Shown here piece after piece: positions 45,868-58,215 of a stretch of 64,000 bases of DNA (its first letter is position 1; each line of letters opens with the position of its first letter). The stretch lies in contig NZ_JBBEOG010000013.1 in the NCBI RefSeq assembly GCF_037860835.1, positions 1 through 64,000 of the forward strand, in the 5' to 3' direction. Source of the stretch: Aquipuribacter nitratireducens. GTDB lineage: Bacteria > Actinomycetota > Actinomycetes > Actinomycetales > JBBAYJ01. Below the pieces are notes generated by a model that worked only from the letters and a program-made list of their open reading frames with translations, made no database searches and was not told the DNA's origin. The translations under genes and the position numbers were made by a program.

Positions 45868-46274
45868 GCGCCCGGCACAAGGCGCGCAAGCGGGCCCTCG
45901 ACGTCCTCTTCGAGGCCGAGCAGCGCCGCCTCGACCCGCTCCAGGTGCTCGCGCGGCGCATCGCCGCCGCCGAGCCGCCGATCCCCGAGTACGCCGTCAC
46001 CCTCGTCGAGGGTGTCGTCGCGCACCGCGAGGGGATCGACGAGGCCCTGTCGACGTACGCCCAGGGCTGGACCCTCGACCGGATGCCCGCGGTCGACCGG
46101 ACCATCCTGCGGCTCGGCACGTGGGAGCTCGTCCACAACGACGACGTCCCGGACGACGTCGTCATCAGCGAGGCCGTGACGCTCGCGACAGAGCTGTCGA
46201 CGGACGAGTCGCCCCGCTTCGTCAACGGGCTGCTCGGCCGCCTGCGCGACCTCAAGGCGACGCTCGAGGTCTGA
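45864..46274 (+). CDS. nusB: Transcription antitermination factor NusB, CTG start
   Basis: 136 aa. All-helical Nus[20 protein letters not shown] at the N-terminus, [27 protein letters not shown] and [20 protein letters not shown] followed by NGLLG are family hallmarks. NusB with NusE binds boxA in rRNA leaders. No ATG, GTG or TTG precedes the conserved N-terminus, and the next in-frame GTG is 27 codons in. A CTG at 45864 makes a CTGA overlap with the efp stop, exactly parallel to the GTGA/ATGA overlaps of neighbours, so CTG is taken as the start. Confidence 0.9.
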   Translation: MSARHKARKRALDVLFEAEQRRLDPLQVLARRIAAAEPPIPEYAVTLVEGVVAHREGIDEALSTYAQGWTLDRMPAVDRTILRLGTWELVHNDDVPDDVVISEAVTLATELSTDESPRFVNGLLGRLRDLKATLEV

Positions 46275-46291
46275 CCTACTCGGGACGTCCG

Positions 46292-46783
46292 TCAGTCGAG
46301 GACGGCGCGACGGGCGTCGGCGTCGAGTACCTGCCACGTGATGAGCTGGTCGACGAGCGCCGCCGGGGGCAGGTCGTAGATCACCGCGAGCGAGCGGAGG
46401 TCGTCGGCGCGGATCGACAGGACCTTGCCGTTGTAGTCGCCGCGCTGGGACTGGATCGTCTGCGCGTACCGGGCGAGCGGGCCGGCCTTCTCGGCGGGCA
46501 CGTTCATGAGCCGCTCGAGGTCGAGGACGAGCCGCGGCGGCGGCTCCGCCGAGCCGACGGGCGCGCCGTCGGGGAGGAGCGCCTGGACGGGGACGCCGTA
46601 GAAGTCGGCGAGCTCGGCGAGACGCTGGACGGTGACGGCCCGGTCGCCGCGCTCGTAGGAGCCGACGACGACCGCCTTCCAGCGGCCCTGCGACTTCTCC
46701 TCGACGCCGTGGAGGGACAGGCCCTGCTGGGTGCGGATGGCGCGGAGACGGGACCCCAGCGCTCGTGCGTAGTCGGTTGCCAC
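46292..46783 (-). CDS. bldD: Transcriptional regulator BldD
   Basis: 163 aa. XRE-type helix-turn-helix at about 9-66 (LGSRLRAIRTQQGLSLHGVE, GSYERGDRAVTVQRLAELAD). The C-terminal domain carries RGD at 114-116 and RADD at 125-128 with eight residues between, the RxD-X8-RxxD c-di-GMP signature of Streptomyces BldD at matching residue numbers. In Streptomyces, c-di-GMP-driven dimerisation lets BldD repress development genes. The GTG at 46783 is chosen because of that numbering and a -35/-10 pair immediately upstream. Convergent with nusB. Confidence 0.92.
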   Translation of the reverse strand: MATDYARALGSRLRAIRTQQGLSLHGVEEKSQGRWKAVVVGSYERGDRAVTVQRLAELADFYGVPVQALLPDGAPVGSAEPPPRLVLDLERLMNVPAEKAGPLARYAQTIQSQRGDYNGKVLSIRADDLRSLAVIYDLPPAALVDQLITWQVLDADARRAVLD

Positions 46784-46789
46784 GTCGGA

Positions 46790-46819
46790 AGGATCACGGA
46801 GAGTTACGCCAACGGTCAA
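46790..46819 (-). promoter_or_regulatory. bldD promoter
   Basis: On the minus strand TTGACC (46819-46814) and GATCCT (46795-46790) are separated by 18 nt and end 6 nt before the GTG start, giving a leaderless or nearly leaderless bldD mRNA. Confidence 0.5.
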
Positions 46820-46855
46820 GCGGATCGCCACGCAGAGTCACCATTCGGCGTAACG
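46803..46855. promoter_or_regulatory. Inverted repeat GTTACGCC/GGCGTAAC around the bldD promoter
   Basis: gttacgcc (46803-46810) and ggcgtaac (46848-46855) are perfect 8-bp inverted repeats 37 nt apart. The first lies inside the bldD promoter spacer. Candidate operator for BldD autoregulation or another regulator; it does not match the published AGTGA-n-TCACC box well, though a TCACC is present at 46838-46842. Confidence 0.35.
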
Positions 46856-46922
46856 CAGCGTGCCCTCGACCGGCCGAGCACCGGTCACCGAGCGGCACCA
46901 CCGACCCCTCCACCCCGCCCGG

Positions 46923-46928
46923 TACGCT
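46923..46928 (+). promoter_or_regulatory. -10 box TACGCT of the pyr operon
   Basis: TACGCT would start transcription near 46935, giving a leader of about 55 nt that contains the PyrR-binding hairpin. No clear -35. Confidence 0.45.
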
Positions 46929-46945
46929 CGCCCCGACCGACGTCC

Positions 46946-46979
46946 TTTAAGTCCCGTCCCGTGAGGCGGGGAAGGAGGT
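46946..46979 (+). promoter_or_regulatory. PyrR-binding RNA hairpin overlapping the pyrR ribosome site
   Basis: The leader RNA reads tttaagtcccgtcccgtgag and then gcggggaaggaggt. cccgtc (46953-46958) pairs with ggcggg (46965-46970) around the loop CCGTGA, which with its closing bases fits the PyrR loop consensus CNGNGAGG, and AAGTCC precedes it as in known sites. The 3' side runs straight into AAGGAGG (46972-46978), the Shine-Dalgarno of pyrR. Binding of PyrR-UMP should block translation, as described for Mycobacterium smegmatis. Confidence 0.75.
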
Positions 46980-46989
46980 CCACGCGACC

Positions 46990-47619
46990 GTGCCGTCCGA
47001 CCAGCGACCGTCCGACCAGCAGCCACCGCCCGAGGAGCCCGTGCTCGCCGCCCACGAGCGGACCGTCGTCAGCGCCGACGACGTCGACCGGGTCACCCAG
47101 CGGATCGCCCACGAGCTGCTCGAGCGCAACCGCCGCGCCGAGGACCTCGTCCTCCTCGGCATCCCCACGCGGGGGGTGCCGCTCGCCGAGCGCCTCGCCG
47201 ACGCCGTCGCGGGTATCGAGGGGGTGCGGCCGCCGACCGGCACCCTCGACGTCACGATGTACCGGGACGACCTGCGTCGTCACCCCACGCGAGGACTGAC
47301 CGCGACCGAGGTGCCGGTCGACGTCACCGACCGTGTCGTCGTCCTCGTCGACGACGTCCTGTTCTCCGGCCGCACGATCCGGGCGGCGCTCGACGCCGTC
47401 GCCGACCTCGGTCGGCCCCGGGCCGTCCGTCTCGTCGTGCTCGTCGACCGGGGGCACCGCGAGCTCCCCATCCGCGCCGACCACGTCGGGCGCAACCTGC
47501 CGACCGCCGCCGACGAGCGCGTCTCGGTGCGGCTGCGGGAGGTCGACGGCAGCGACGGCGTCGACATCGTCCGCCCGGTCGGCGGCGGCACGGGCGGCGC
47601 AGGGGGAGGCGCGGCGTGA
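46990..47619 (+). CDS. pyrR: Pyrimidine operon regulator PyrR / uracil phosphoribosyltransferase
   Basis: 209 aa. PRPP loop [18 protein letters not shown] near 117-134, [15 protein letters not shown], and [13 protein letters not shown] are PyrR hallmarks. PyrR senses UMP/UTP and binds RNA hairpins in pyr mRNA. The first 20 residues are a Pro/Gln-rich extension and the last 12 are Gly/Ala-rich. GTG start 11 nt after AAGGAGG; GTGA overlap with pyrB. Confidence 0.93.
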   Translation: MPSDQRPSDQQPPPEEPVLAAHERTVVSADDVDRVTQRIAHELLERNRRAEDLVLLGIPTRGVPLAERLADAVAGIEGVRPPTGTLDVTMYRDDLRRHPTRGLTATEVPVDVTDRVVVLVDDVLFSGRTIRAALDAVADLGRPRAVRLVVLVDRGHRELPIRADHVGRNLPTAADERVSVRLREVDGSDGVDIVRPVGGGTGGAGGGAA

Positions 47620-48554
47620 GGCACCTGCTGTCGACCGCCGACCTCACCCGCGAGGAGGCCGTCGAGCTGCTCGACACCGCCGAGGCGATGGCCGCCACCC
47701 AGCAGCGGGAGATCAAGAAGCTGCCGACGCTGCGGGGGCGCACCGTCGTCAACCTCTTCTACGAGGACTCCACGCGCACCCGCATCTCGTTCGAGGCCGC
47801 CGCCAAGCGGCTGAGCGCCGACGTCATCAACTTCGCCGCCAAGGGCTCGAGCGTGTCGAAGGGCGAGAGCCTCAAGGACACCGCCGCCACGCTCCAGGCG
47901 ATGGGAGCCGACGCCGTCGTCATCCGCCACCCCGCCAGCGGCGCCCCGCACCGGCTCGCCGCCGCCGGCTGGACGCGCGGGGCCGTCCTCAACGCCGGCG
48001 ACGGCACCCACGAGCACCCCACCCAGGCGCTGCTCGACGCGTTCACGCTGCGCCGGCACCTGCGCGACGGCGCCGGGGACCTCGCCGGGGCGCGTGTCGC
48101 GATCGTCGGGGACGTCCTGCACTCCCGGGTGGCCCGCTCCAATGTCCACCTGCTCGACACCCTCGGTGCCCACGTCACCCTCGTCGCCCCGCCGACCCTC
48201 CTGCCGGTCGGGGTGGAGGCGTGGCCGTGCGCGACGTCGTTCGCCCTCGACGACGTCCTGCCCGACGTCGACGCCGTCATGATGCTGCGGGTCCAGGCGG
48301 AGCGGATGAACGCGGCGTTCTTCCCCAGCGAGCGGGAGTACTCCCGCCGCTACGGCCTCGACGCCCGTCGCCTGCGTGCGCTGCCGGGGCACGCGGTGGT
48401 GCTCCACCCCGGGCCGATGAACCGCGGGCTCGAGATCAGCGCCGACGCCGCCGACAGCACGCGCGCCGTCATCCTCGAGCAGGTGACGAACGGCGTCGCC
48501 GTCCGCATGGCCGCCCTGTACCTGCTGCTGACCGGGGGAGAGGAGGCCGCGTGA
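47616..48554 (+). CDS. pyrB: Aspartate carbamoyltransferase catalytic subunit
   Basis: 312 aa. Carbamoyl-phosphate site [52 protein letters not shown] and the [12 protein letters not shown] loop are present. No pyrI regulatory subunit gene is adjacent, as usual in actinobacteria. GTG start overlapping the pyrR stop; coupled to pyrC. Confidence 0.96.
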   Translation: MRHLLSTADLTREEAVELLDTAEAMAATQQREIKKLPTLRGRTVVNLFYEDSTRTRISFEAAAKRLSADVINFAAKGSSVSKGESLKDTAATLQAMGADAVVIRHPASGAPHRLAAAGWTRGAVLNAGDGTHEHPTQALLDAFTLRRHLRDGAGDLAGARVAIVGDVLHSRVARSNVHLLDTLGAHVTLVAPPTLLPVGVEAWPCATSFALDDVLPDVDAVMMLRVQAERMNAAFFPSEREYSRRYGLDARRLRALPGHAVVLHPGPMNRGLEISADAADSTRAVILEQVTNGVAVRMAALYLLLTGGEEAA

Positions 48555-49888
48555 GCGCGACCTGGGTCATCACCGGCGCGACGCTGCCCGACGGGCGGCG
48601 CGCCGACCTCGTCCTCACCGGCGGCCGGGTCCGCGAGGTCGCCGGCGCCGGCCGGGCCGACGTGCCCCCGGGCGCCCGCACCGTCGACGCCGACGGCCTC
48701 GTCGCCCTGCCGGGGCTCGTCGACCTCCACACCCACCTGCGGGAGCCGGGACGGGAGGACGCCGAGACCGTCGAGACCGGCACCCGCGCCGCCGCCGCCG
48801 GCGGATGGACCGCCGTCCACGCCATGGCGAACACCGACCCGGTCGCCGACACCGCGGGGGTCGTCGAGCAGGTCCACCGCCTCGGCGTCACCGCCGGCTG
48901 GTGCGACGTGCGCCCCGTCGGGGCCGTGACCGTCGGGCTGCGCGGCGAGCGCCTCGCCGAGCTCGGCGCCATGGCGACCTCGGCCGCCCGGGTCCGGGTC
49001 TTCAGCGACGACGGGCACTGCGTCGCCGACCCGCTCCTCATGCGCCGGGCCCTGGAGTACGTCCGCGCCTTCGACGGCGTCGTCGCCCAGCACGCGCAGG
49101 ACCCGCGCCTCACCGAGGGCGCACAGATGAACGAGGGCGAGGTGAGCGCCGTCCTCGGCCTCGCCGGCTGGCCGAGCGTGGCGGAGGAGGCGGTCATCGC
49201 CCGCGACGTCCTCCTCGCAGCCCACGTCGGCTCCCGCGTCCACGTGTGCCACGTGTCGACCGCCGGCAGCGTCGAGATCGTCCGGCTCGCCAAGGCCCGG
49301 GGCCTGCCCGTCACCGCCGAGGTCACGCCGCACCACCTCGTCCTCACCGACGACCTCGTCCGTTCCTACGACCCCGTCTACAAGGTGAACCCGCCGCTGC
49401 GCACGCCCGCCGACGTCGAGGCGCTGCGCGCCGCCGTCGCCGACGGGACCATCGACGTCATCGCGACCGACCACGCGCCTCACCCGACGGAGGCGAAGGA
49501 CTGCGAGTGGGCGGCCGCGGCGATGGGCATGACGGGCCTCGAGACGGCCCTCGGGGTCGTCCAGGAGGCGCTCGTCGACACCGGGCTGCTCGACTGGGCC
49601 GGTGTCGCCGAGCGGATGTCCGCGGCGCCGGCCCGCATCGGCCGCCTCGACGACCCCGCGCTCGGCCTCCATGCCCACGGCCGGGGGCTCGTCGAGGGCG
49701 CCCCGGCCCACGTGACGCTCCACGACCCGACGGCCCGCTGGACGGTCGACCCGGCCGCGCAGCACACGCAGGGCCGCAACACGCCGTTCCGGGGCCGGGA
49801 GCTGCCCGGCCGGGTGGTCGCGACGTTCCTGCGCGGTGCCCCGACGCTGCTCGACGGCGCCCTCGTCGACCCGGGGGAGCGCGCGTGA
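48551..49888 (+). CDS. pyrC: Dihydroorotase, class I
   Basis: 445 aa amidohydrolase. Metal site [25 protein letters not shown] with TPHH (AEVTPHHL), and IATDHAPHP with the catalytic Asp. GTG start in a GTGA overlap with pyrB; ends in a GTGA overlap with the next gene. Confidence 0.95.
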   Translation: MSATWVITGATLPDGRRADLVLTGGRVREVAGAGRADVPPGARTVDADGLVALPGLVDLHTHLREPGREDAETVETGTRAAAAGGWTAVHAMANTDPVADTAGVVEQVHRLGVTAGWCDVRPVGAVTVGLRGERLAELGAMATSAARVRVFSDDGHCVADPLLMRRALEYVRAFDGVVAQHAQDPRLTEGAQMNEGEVSAVLGLAGWPSVAEEAVIARDVLLAAHVGSRVHVCHVSTAGSVEIVRLAKARGLPVTAEVTPHHLVLTDDLVRSYDPVYKVNPPLRTPADVEALRAAVADGTIDVIATDHAPHPTEAKDCEWAAAAMGMTGLETALGVVQEALVDTGLLDWAGVAERMSAAPARIGRLDDPALGLHAHGRGLVEGAPAHVTLHDPTARWTVDPAAQHTQGRNTPFRGRELPGRVVATFLRGAPTLLDGALVDPGERA

Positions 49889-50403
49889 GCCAGGCGCAGG
49901 CGGCGACGCTGTTCCTCCTCGTCGTGCCCGTGCTCTTCGGGCTCATGTACCTCGGCTGGCGCGGGCGGGCCCGGCGTCAGAGCGACGTCGCCGCCCCCGC
50001 CACCGCCCCAGCCGGCGTGCCGGCCGGCGCCCCGCTCCCGGAGCCGCTCCTCGACCCGGTGGAGGGCGTCTACGTGTCCACCGTGCGGGCGGGCGACTGG
50101 CTCGACCGCGTCGTCGTGCACGGTCTCGGGGTGCGTTCCCCCGCCGTCCTCCACGCCGGCCGGGACGGCGTGTGGTTCGAGCGGCGCGGCGCCCCCGGCG
50201 TCTTCGTGCCCGCCGCGGCCGTCGAGTCCGTCCGCCTGGAGTCCGGCATGGCCGGCAAGTACACGGTCGGGGAGGAGCTGCTCGTGCTCCGCTGGCGCAG
50301 CGGTGACGCGCACCTCGACACCGGCTTCCGCCCGCAGCGCTGGTCCGAGGCGTCCCGGTACGCCGCCGCGCTCCAGCCCCTCGTCACCGGAGGAGACCAG
50401 TGA
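49885..50403 (+). CDS. PH-like domain membrane protein within the pyr operon
   Basis: 172 aa. One N-terminal transmembrane helix (about 6-24, [19 protein letters not shown]), a basic patch (RGRARRQ), a Pro/Ala linker, then a beta-rich domain with [29 protein letters not shown] and [21 protein letters not shown] protein of this type sits between pyrC and carA in many actinobacteria (annotated as PH-like or transporter), with unknown function. Overlaps both neighbours by GTGA, so it is translated with the operon. Confidence 0.8.
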   Translation: MSQAQAATLFLLVVPVLFGLMYLGWRGRARRQSDVAAPATAPAGVPAGAPLPEPLLDPVEGVYVSTVRAGDWLDRVVVHGLGVRSPAVLHAGRDGVWFERRGAPGVFVPAAAVESVRLESGMAGKYTVGEELLVLRWRSGDAHLDTGFRPQRWSEASRYAAALQPLVTGGDQ

Positions 50404-51577
50404 CCACAGGAACCACAGGGTCCACAGGGACCCGGCAGCACGCCGTCCTCGTCCTCGAGGACGGCCGCACCTTCCGCGGGGAGCCGTTCGGCGCGCTCGG
50501 CCAGACCGTCGGGGAGGCCGTCTTCGCCACCGGGATGACCGGCTACCAGGAGACCCTCACCGACCCGAGCTACCACCGGCAGGTCGTCGTCATGACCGCC
50601 CCCCACATCGGCAACACGGGCGTCAACGACGAGGACGACGAGTCCCGCCGCATCTGGGTCGCCGGGTACGTCGTCCGCGACCCCTCCCCGGCGCCGAGCA
50701 GCTGGCGGGCCACCCGCAGCCTCCAGGCCGAGCTCGAGGCGCAGGGCGTCGTCGGCATCGCCGGGGTCGACACCCGCGCCGTGGTCCGGCACCTGCGCGA
50801 GCGCGGCGTCATGCGCGCCGGGGTGTTCTCGGGTACCGCCGCCGACCGGCCCGTCGAGGAGCTCCTCGGCCTCGTCACCGAGAGCCCGGCGATGGCGGGC
50901 GCCGACCTCGCGGCGGAGGTGACGACGACCGAGCCGTACGTCGTCCCGGCGCAGGGTGCTCGCCGGCTGACGGTCGCCGCGCTCGACCTCGGCATCAAGG
51001 CGATGACGCCGCGACGGATGGCCGAGCGCGGCATCGAGGTCCACGTGCTGCCCGCAACGGCCGACCTCGACGACGTCCTCGCCGTGCGACCGGACGGCGT
51101 GTTCTTCTCCAACGGCCCGGGCGACCCCGCGGCGACGCGCGGCCCCGTCGAGCTGCTCCAGCAGGTCCTCGAGCGGGACCTGCCGTTCTTCGGGATCTGC
51201 TTCGGCAACCAGCTGCTCGGGCGCGCGCTCGGGCTCGGCACGTACAAGCTCGGCTACGGTCACCGCGGCATCAACCAGCCGGTGATGGACCGGCGCACCG
51301 GCCGCGTCGAGGTCACGGCCCACAACCACGGCTTCGCCGTCGACGCCCCGCTCGACGGGCCTGTCGACAGCCCGGCCGGTCTCGGCCGGGTCGAGGTGAG
51401 CCACGTCGGGCTCAACGACCAGGTCGTCGAGGGCCTCAACCTGCTCGACCGGCGCGCCTTCAGCGTGCAGTACCACCCGGAGGCCGCGGCCGGCCCGCAC
51501 GACGCCGGCTACCTCTTCGACCGCTTCGTCGACCTCATGAGCACCGACCGCACGAGCGAGAAGGAGGCGGGGGCCTG

Positions 51578-51578
<1 letters not shown>
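50400..51578 (+). CDS. carA: Carbamoyl-phosphate synthase small subunit
   Basis: 392 aa. The N-terminal CPSase domain has [15 protein letters not shown] and [17 protein letters not shown]. The glutaminase domain has the nucleophile elbow [10 protein letters not shown] with Cys267 and the VQYHPEA catalytic His and Glu. It releases ammonia for CarB. GTG start overlapping the PH-like gene; TGATG overlap with carB. Confidence 0.96.
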
Positions 51579-54895
<3,317 letters not shown>

Positions 54896-54898
54896 CGG

Positions 54899-55969
54899 GT
54901 GCTGTACCGGCTGCTGTTCCGCACGGTCCTCGTCCGCCTCGACGCCGAGCGGGCGCACGTCCTCGGTGTCGCGCTCGTCGGGCTGCTCGGGCGGCTGCTG
55001 CTCGCCGTGCCCGGGGGGATCGCCCTCGCGCGGCGGGTCACGGCTCCGGGTCGGCGCGTGCCCGTGCGCGCCCTCGGGCTCGACCTGCCCGGCCCGCTGG
55101 GGGTCGCCGCGGGGCTGGACAAGGACGCCCGCGCGGTCGCGGGGCTCGCCGCCCTCGGCTTCGACGTCGTCGAGGTCGGCACCGTGACGGCCCACTCCCA
55201 GCCCGGCAACCCCCGGCCCCGGCTGTTCCGGCTGCCGCGGGACCGGGCCGTCCTCAACCGCATGGGCTTCAACAACTCCGGCGCCGACGCCGTCCGTGCC
55301 CGCCTCGAGCGGCTGCGGGCGCACCGGGGCGCCGACGGACTCGTGGTGGGCGTCAACATCGGGCGCACGAAGGCCGTGGCGGACGACGCGGTCGTCGCCG
55401 ACTACACGCGCAGCGCCCACGTGCTCGGGCCCGTGGCGGACTACCTCGTCGTCAACGTGTCCTCGCCCAACACCCCCGGCCTGCGGGACCTGCAGGCCGT
55501 CGACACGCTGCGGCCGCTGCTCCTCGCCGTCCGGGAGGCCGCCGACGCCGCCGCGGGCCGCCACGTCCCCCTCCTCGTGAAGATCGCGCCCGACCTCGCC
55601 GACGCCGACGTCCTCGCCGTCGCCGACCTCGCCCTCGAGCTCGGGCTCGACGGGATCGTCGCGACGAACACGACGATCGCCCGGGACGGGCTCGGGACGC
55701 CTGCCGCGGACGTCGCGGCGCTCGGCGCCGGCGGGGTGTCGGGACCACCGGTCGCGTCGCGTGCCACGGAGGTGCTGCGGCTCCTCGCGGAGCGGTGCGC
55801 CGGCCGGCTCACCCTCGTCGGCGCCGGCGGGGTGACGACCGCCGGGGACGTCGCCGACCGGCTCGCCGCCGGCGCCAGCCTCGTCCAGGCGTACACCGCG
55901 TTCGTCTACGAGGGGCCCGGATGGCCGCGCCGCGTCCACCGCGACCTCGCCCGGCAGGAGAGCGCATGA
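54899..55969 (+). CDS. pyrD: Dihydroorotate dehydrogenase (quinone), class 2
   Basis: 356 aa. An N-terminal helical membrane-associated extension ([20 protein letters not shown]) marks class 2. The FMN barrel has [36 protein letters not shown] and MGFNNSGAD; the catalytic Ser is in [15 protein letters not shown], then VKIAPDL and [11 protein letters not shown]. Consistent with this class, no pyrK is present. GTG start 3 nt after carB. Confidence 0.95.
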   Translation: MLYRLLFRTVLVRLDAERAHVLGVALVGLLGRLLLAVPGGIALARRVTAPGRRVPVRALGLDLPGPLGVAAGLDKDARAVAGLAALGFDVVEVGTVTAHSQPGNPRPRLFRLPRDRAVLNRMGFNNSGADAVRARLERLRAHRGADGLVVGVNIGRTKAVADDAVVADYTRSAHVLGPVADYLVVNVSSPNTPGLRDLQAVDTLRPLLLAVREAADAAAGRHVPLLVKIAPDLADADVLAVADLALELGLDGIVATNTTIARDGLGTPAADVAALGAGGVSGPPVASRATEVLRLLAERCAGRLTLVGAGGVTTAGDVADRLAAGASLVQAYTAFVYEGPGWPRRVHRDLARQESA

Positions 55970-56847
55970 GGGCCTTCGGTGACCGGCTGCAGGCGGCGCT
56001 GCGCGCCCGTGGCCCCCTGTGCGTCGGGCTCGACCCGGCGCCGGCGACGCTCGCGCGGTGGGGGCTGGCTGACGACGTCGACGGGCTGCGCCGCTTCGGC
56101 GACACGGTCCTCGACGCCGTCGCCGGCCGGGTCGCGCTGCTCAAGCCGCAGGTCGCCTTCTACGAGCGGTTCGGCTCCCGCGGGCTCGCCGCCCTCGAGG
56201 ACGTCCTCGCCCGCTGCCGCACCGAGGGGCAGCTCGTGCTCGCCGACGCCAAGCGCGGCGACATCGGCTCGACGGCCGCCGGGTACGCCGCCGCGTGGTG
56301 CGACGACGCGTCCCCCCTCGCAGCCGACGCCGTCACCCTGTCGCCCTACCTCGGCTACGGCGCCCTCGCGCCCGCCGTCGAGACCGCCGCTGCGAGCGGG
56401 CGGGGCGTGTTCGTCCTGTGCCTCACGTCCAACCCCGAGGGCGCGGGCGTCCAGCTCGCGGGGCCGACGCCGGACGGCGCGCCGAGCGTCGCCGCGCACG
56501 TCGCGGCCGCGGCCGCCGCCGACAACGCGCGCCGGCTCGGCGACGCGGTGGGACCGGGGTCCGTCGGGCCCGTCGGGCTCGTCGTCGGCGCCACCGTCGG
56601 GCACCACCTGCGGGACGCGGGCGTCGACCTCGCGGCGGTCCGGGGGCACCTGCTCGTGCCGGGGCTGGGGGCCCAGGGCGCCACCCCGGACGACGTCGCC
56701 CGCCACTACGGCGACCTCGCCGACCGCGTCGTCCCGACCGCGAGCCGGGAGGTCCTCCACGCCGGACCCGACGCCGTCGCCGTCCGCGAGGCGGCCGAGC
56801 GGCTGGCGGCGGCGTGCGCGGCGGCGCTCGGGCGACCGGGGCGCTGA
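55966..56847 (+). CDS. pyrF: Orotidine 5'-phosphate decarboxylase, type 2
   Basis: 293 aa. The type 2 catalytic motif [17 protein letters not shown], the N-terminal CVGLDPAP, and [12 protein letters not shown] are present; [15 protein letters not shown] and VVGATVGH lie in the C-terminal half. Last gene of the operon; pyrE (orotate phosphoribosyltransferase) is not in the window. ATG in an ATGA overlap with pyrD. Confidence 0.94.
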   Translation: MRAFGDRLQAALRARGPLCVGLDPAPATLARWGLADDVDGLRRFGDTVLDAVAGRVALLKPQVAFYERFGSRGLAALEDVLARCRTEGQLVLADAKRGDIGSTAAGYAAAWCDDASPLAADAVTLSPYLGYGALAPAVETAAASGRGVFVLCLTSNPEGAGVQLAGPTPDGAPSVAAHVAAAAAADNARRLGDAVGPGSVGPVGLVVGATVGHHLRDAGVDLAAVRGHLLVPGLGAQGATPDDVARHYGDLADRVVPTASREVLHAGPDAVAVREAAERLAAACAAALGRPGR

Positions 56848-56868
56848 GCCCCCAGCCGCTCACAGCGC
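56841..56868 (+). terminator. Possible terminator at the end of the pyr operon
   Basis: gcgctgagc (56841-56849) can pair with gctc and agcgc (56858-56868) with a 2-nt bulge and an 8-nt loop. It overlaps the pyrF stop and has no T-tract. Confidence 0.35.
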
Positions 56869-56881
56869 GCGTTCAGCCGGT

Positions 56882-56901
56882 TGCACCACGCTGCACCACG
56901 C
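56882..56901 (+). repeat. Direct repeat TGCACCACGC x2 upstream of the mihF promoter
   Basis: Two perfect adjacent copies of the 10-mer at 56882-56891 and 56892-56901, one helical turn apart, 12 nt before the -35 of mihF. This spacing suits binding of a protein to one face of the helix (inference). Confidence 0.5.
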
Positions 56902-56912
56902 CGGACCCGGCG

Positions 56913-56942
56913 TTGGACCCGCGCCGACGCCATGAGTACGTT
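56913..56942 (+). promoter_or_regulatory. mihF promoter
   Basis: -35 TTGGAC (56913-56918), 18-nt spacer, -10 TACGTT (56937-56942). Leader of about 50 nt. The best housekeeping-type promoter in the window, as expected for an abundant nucleoid protein. Confidence 0.6.
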
Positions 56943-56998
56943 CAGCCTGCGGCCCTTCCCCGCCGCACGACCGACGACCGACATGACAGAGGTGTCCC

Positions 56999-57316
56999 GT
57001 GCCCCTTCCCACTCTCACCCCGGAGCAGCGCGCTGCGGCGCTCGAGAAGGCCGCTGCCGCCCGCCGGGAGCGGGCCGAGGTGAAGAACCGCCTCAAGAAC
57101 TCCTCCGCCTCCCTCGCCGAGGTGATCAAGGAGGGTGAGACGAACGACGTCATCGGCAAGATGAAGGTCGCTGCCCTCCTCGAGGCCCTGCCCGGCACGG
57201 GCAAGGTCCGCGCCAAGGCGATCATGGAGGAGATCGGCATCAGCGAGACCCGGCGCGTGCGCGGGCTCGGTGCCAACCAGACCGCCGCCCTCATCGAGCG
57301 CTTCGGCGGCAAGTGA
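56999..57316 (+). CDS. mihF: Actinobacterial integration host factor (mIHF)
   Basis: 105 aa basic nucleoid protein, unrelated to proteobacterial IHF. A charged N-terminal helix ([20 protein letters not shown]) precedes a helix-two-turn-helix core ([40 protein letters not shown]). mIHF is essential in mycobacteria and bends DNA; in Streptomyces (sIHF) it affects development. Gene order mihF-gmk-rpoZ-coaBC-metK-priA is conserved. GTG start; GTGA overlap with gmk. Confidence 0.95.
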   Translation: MPLPTLTPEQRAAALEKAAAARRERAEVKNRLKNSSASLAEVIKEGETNDVIGKMKVAALLEALPGTGKVRAKAIMEEIGISETRRVRGLGANQTAALIERFGGK

Positions 57317-57891
57317 CACCAGGCGTCGCGGGTCCGCGGGTCACCGTGCTCGCGGGCCCGACCGCCGTCGGGAAGGGCACCGTCTCCGCCGACGTCCGGC
57401 GCCGCTACCCCGAGGTCGCGATCTCGGTGTCGGCGACCACCCGCCCGCCCCGCCCCGGCGAGGTCGAGGGCGTCCACTACCACTTCGTCTCCGACGAGGC
57501 CTTCGACGCCATGGTCGAGGGCGGGGAGCTCCTGGAGTGGGCCCTCGTCCACGGCCGGCGCCGCTACGGCACGCCCCGCAGCGCCGTCGATGCGGCCGTC
57601 GCCACCGGGCGGCCGGTCCTGCTGGAGATCGACATCCAGGGCGCGCGGCAGGTCCGGCGCACGTACCCGCAGGCCCGGTTCGTGTTCCTCGCCCCGCCCA
57701 GCTGGGAGGAGCTCGTCCGCCGCCTCGTCGGACGCGGGACCGAGTCGGCGGAGGAGCAGGACAGGCGGCTCGCCACCGCCCGCGTCGAGCTCGAGGCGGA
57801 ACCGGAGTTCGACACCACCATCGTCAACCACGAGGTCCGGCAGGCCGCCGACGACCTCGTATCATTGATGGGTCTGCCCGTCCGCGACTAG
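57313..57891 (+). CDS. gmk: Guanylate kinase
   Basis: 192 aa. P-loop GPTAVGKGT (the family more often has GPSGVGKGT), GMP-binding [19 protein letters not shown], and [13 protein letters not shown]. Phosphorylates GMP to GDP. GTG start overlapping mihF. The 3' end contains a possible -10 for rpoZ. Stop TAG. Confidence 0.95.
   Translation: MTPGVAGPRVTVLAGPTAVGKGTVSADVRRRYPEVAISVSATTRPPRPGEVEGVHYHFVSDEAFDAMVEGGELLEWALVHGRRRYGTPRSAVDAAVATGRPVLLEIDIQGARQVRRTYPQARFVFLAPPSWEELVRRLVGRGTESAEEQDRRLATARVELEAEPEFDTTIVNHEVRQAADDLVSLMGLPVRD
57860..57865 (+). promoter_or_regulatory. Possible -10 TATCAT upstream of rpoZ
   Basis: TATCAT lies inside the 3' end of gmk, 72 nt before the rpoZ start. No good -35 was found. 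rpoZ could also be read from the mihF promoter. Confidence 0.35.
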
Positions 57892-57937
57892 CCCCGCTGG
57901 TCCCGCGCGACGCGCCACCCCACAGTCTGGAGACACC

Positions 57938-58210
57938 GTGCCGAGCACGCCCCCCGCCCCCGAGGGCATCACCAACCCCCCGATCGACGACCTCCTCACG
58001 GCGGTCGACTCGAAGTACTCCCTCGTCATCTACGCGGCCAAGCGCGCCCGCCAGATCAACGCGTACTACTCCCAGCTCGGGGAGGGCCTGCTCGAGTACG
58101 TCGGCCCGCTCGTGGAGACCCACGTCCAGGAGAAGCCGCTGTCGGTCGCCCTGCGCGAGATCGACGCCGGCCTCCTCACCATCGAGGCCAACCAGCCCGC
58201 CGAGGACTGA
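57938..58210 (+). CDS. rpoZ: DNA-directed RNA polymerase omega subunit
   Basis: 90 aa. [20 protein letters not shown] and [18 protein letters not shown] are the conserved omega core, with [16 protein letters not shown] at the end. It helps fold and assemble beta-prime. GTG with TGGAGA at 57928-57933, 5 nt upstream. Confidence 0.95.
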   Translation: MPSTPPAPEGITNPPIDDLLTAVDSKYSLVIYAAKRARQINAYYSQLGEGLLEYVGPLVETHVQEKPLSVALREIDAGLLTIEANQPAED

Positions 58211-58215
58211 TCCCG

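Noticed and set aside
46841-46990. Transcription attenuator (terminator/antiterminator) before pyrR
   Set aside because: No terminator hairpin with T-tract follows the PyrR loop; the loop overlaps the Shine-Dalgarno, pointing to translational control.
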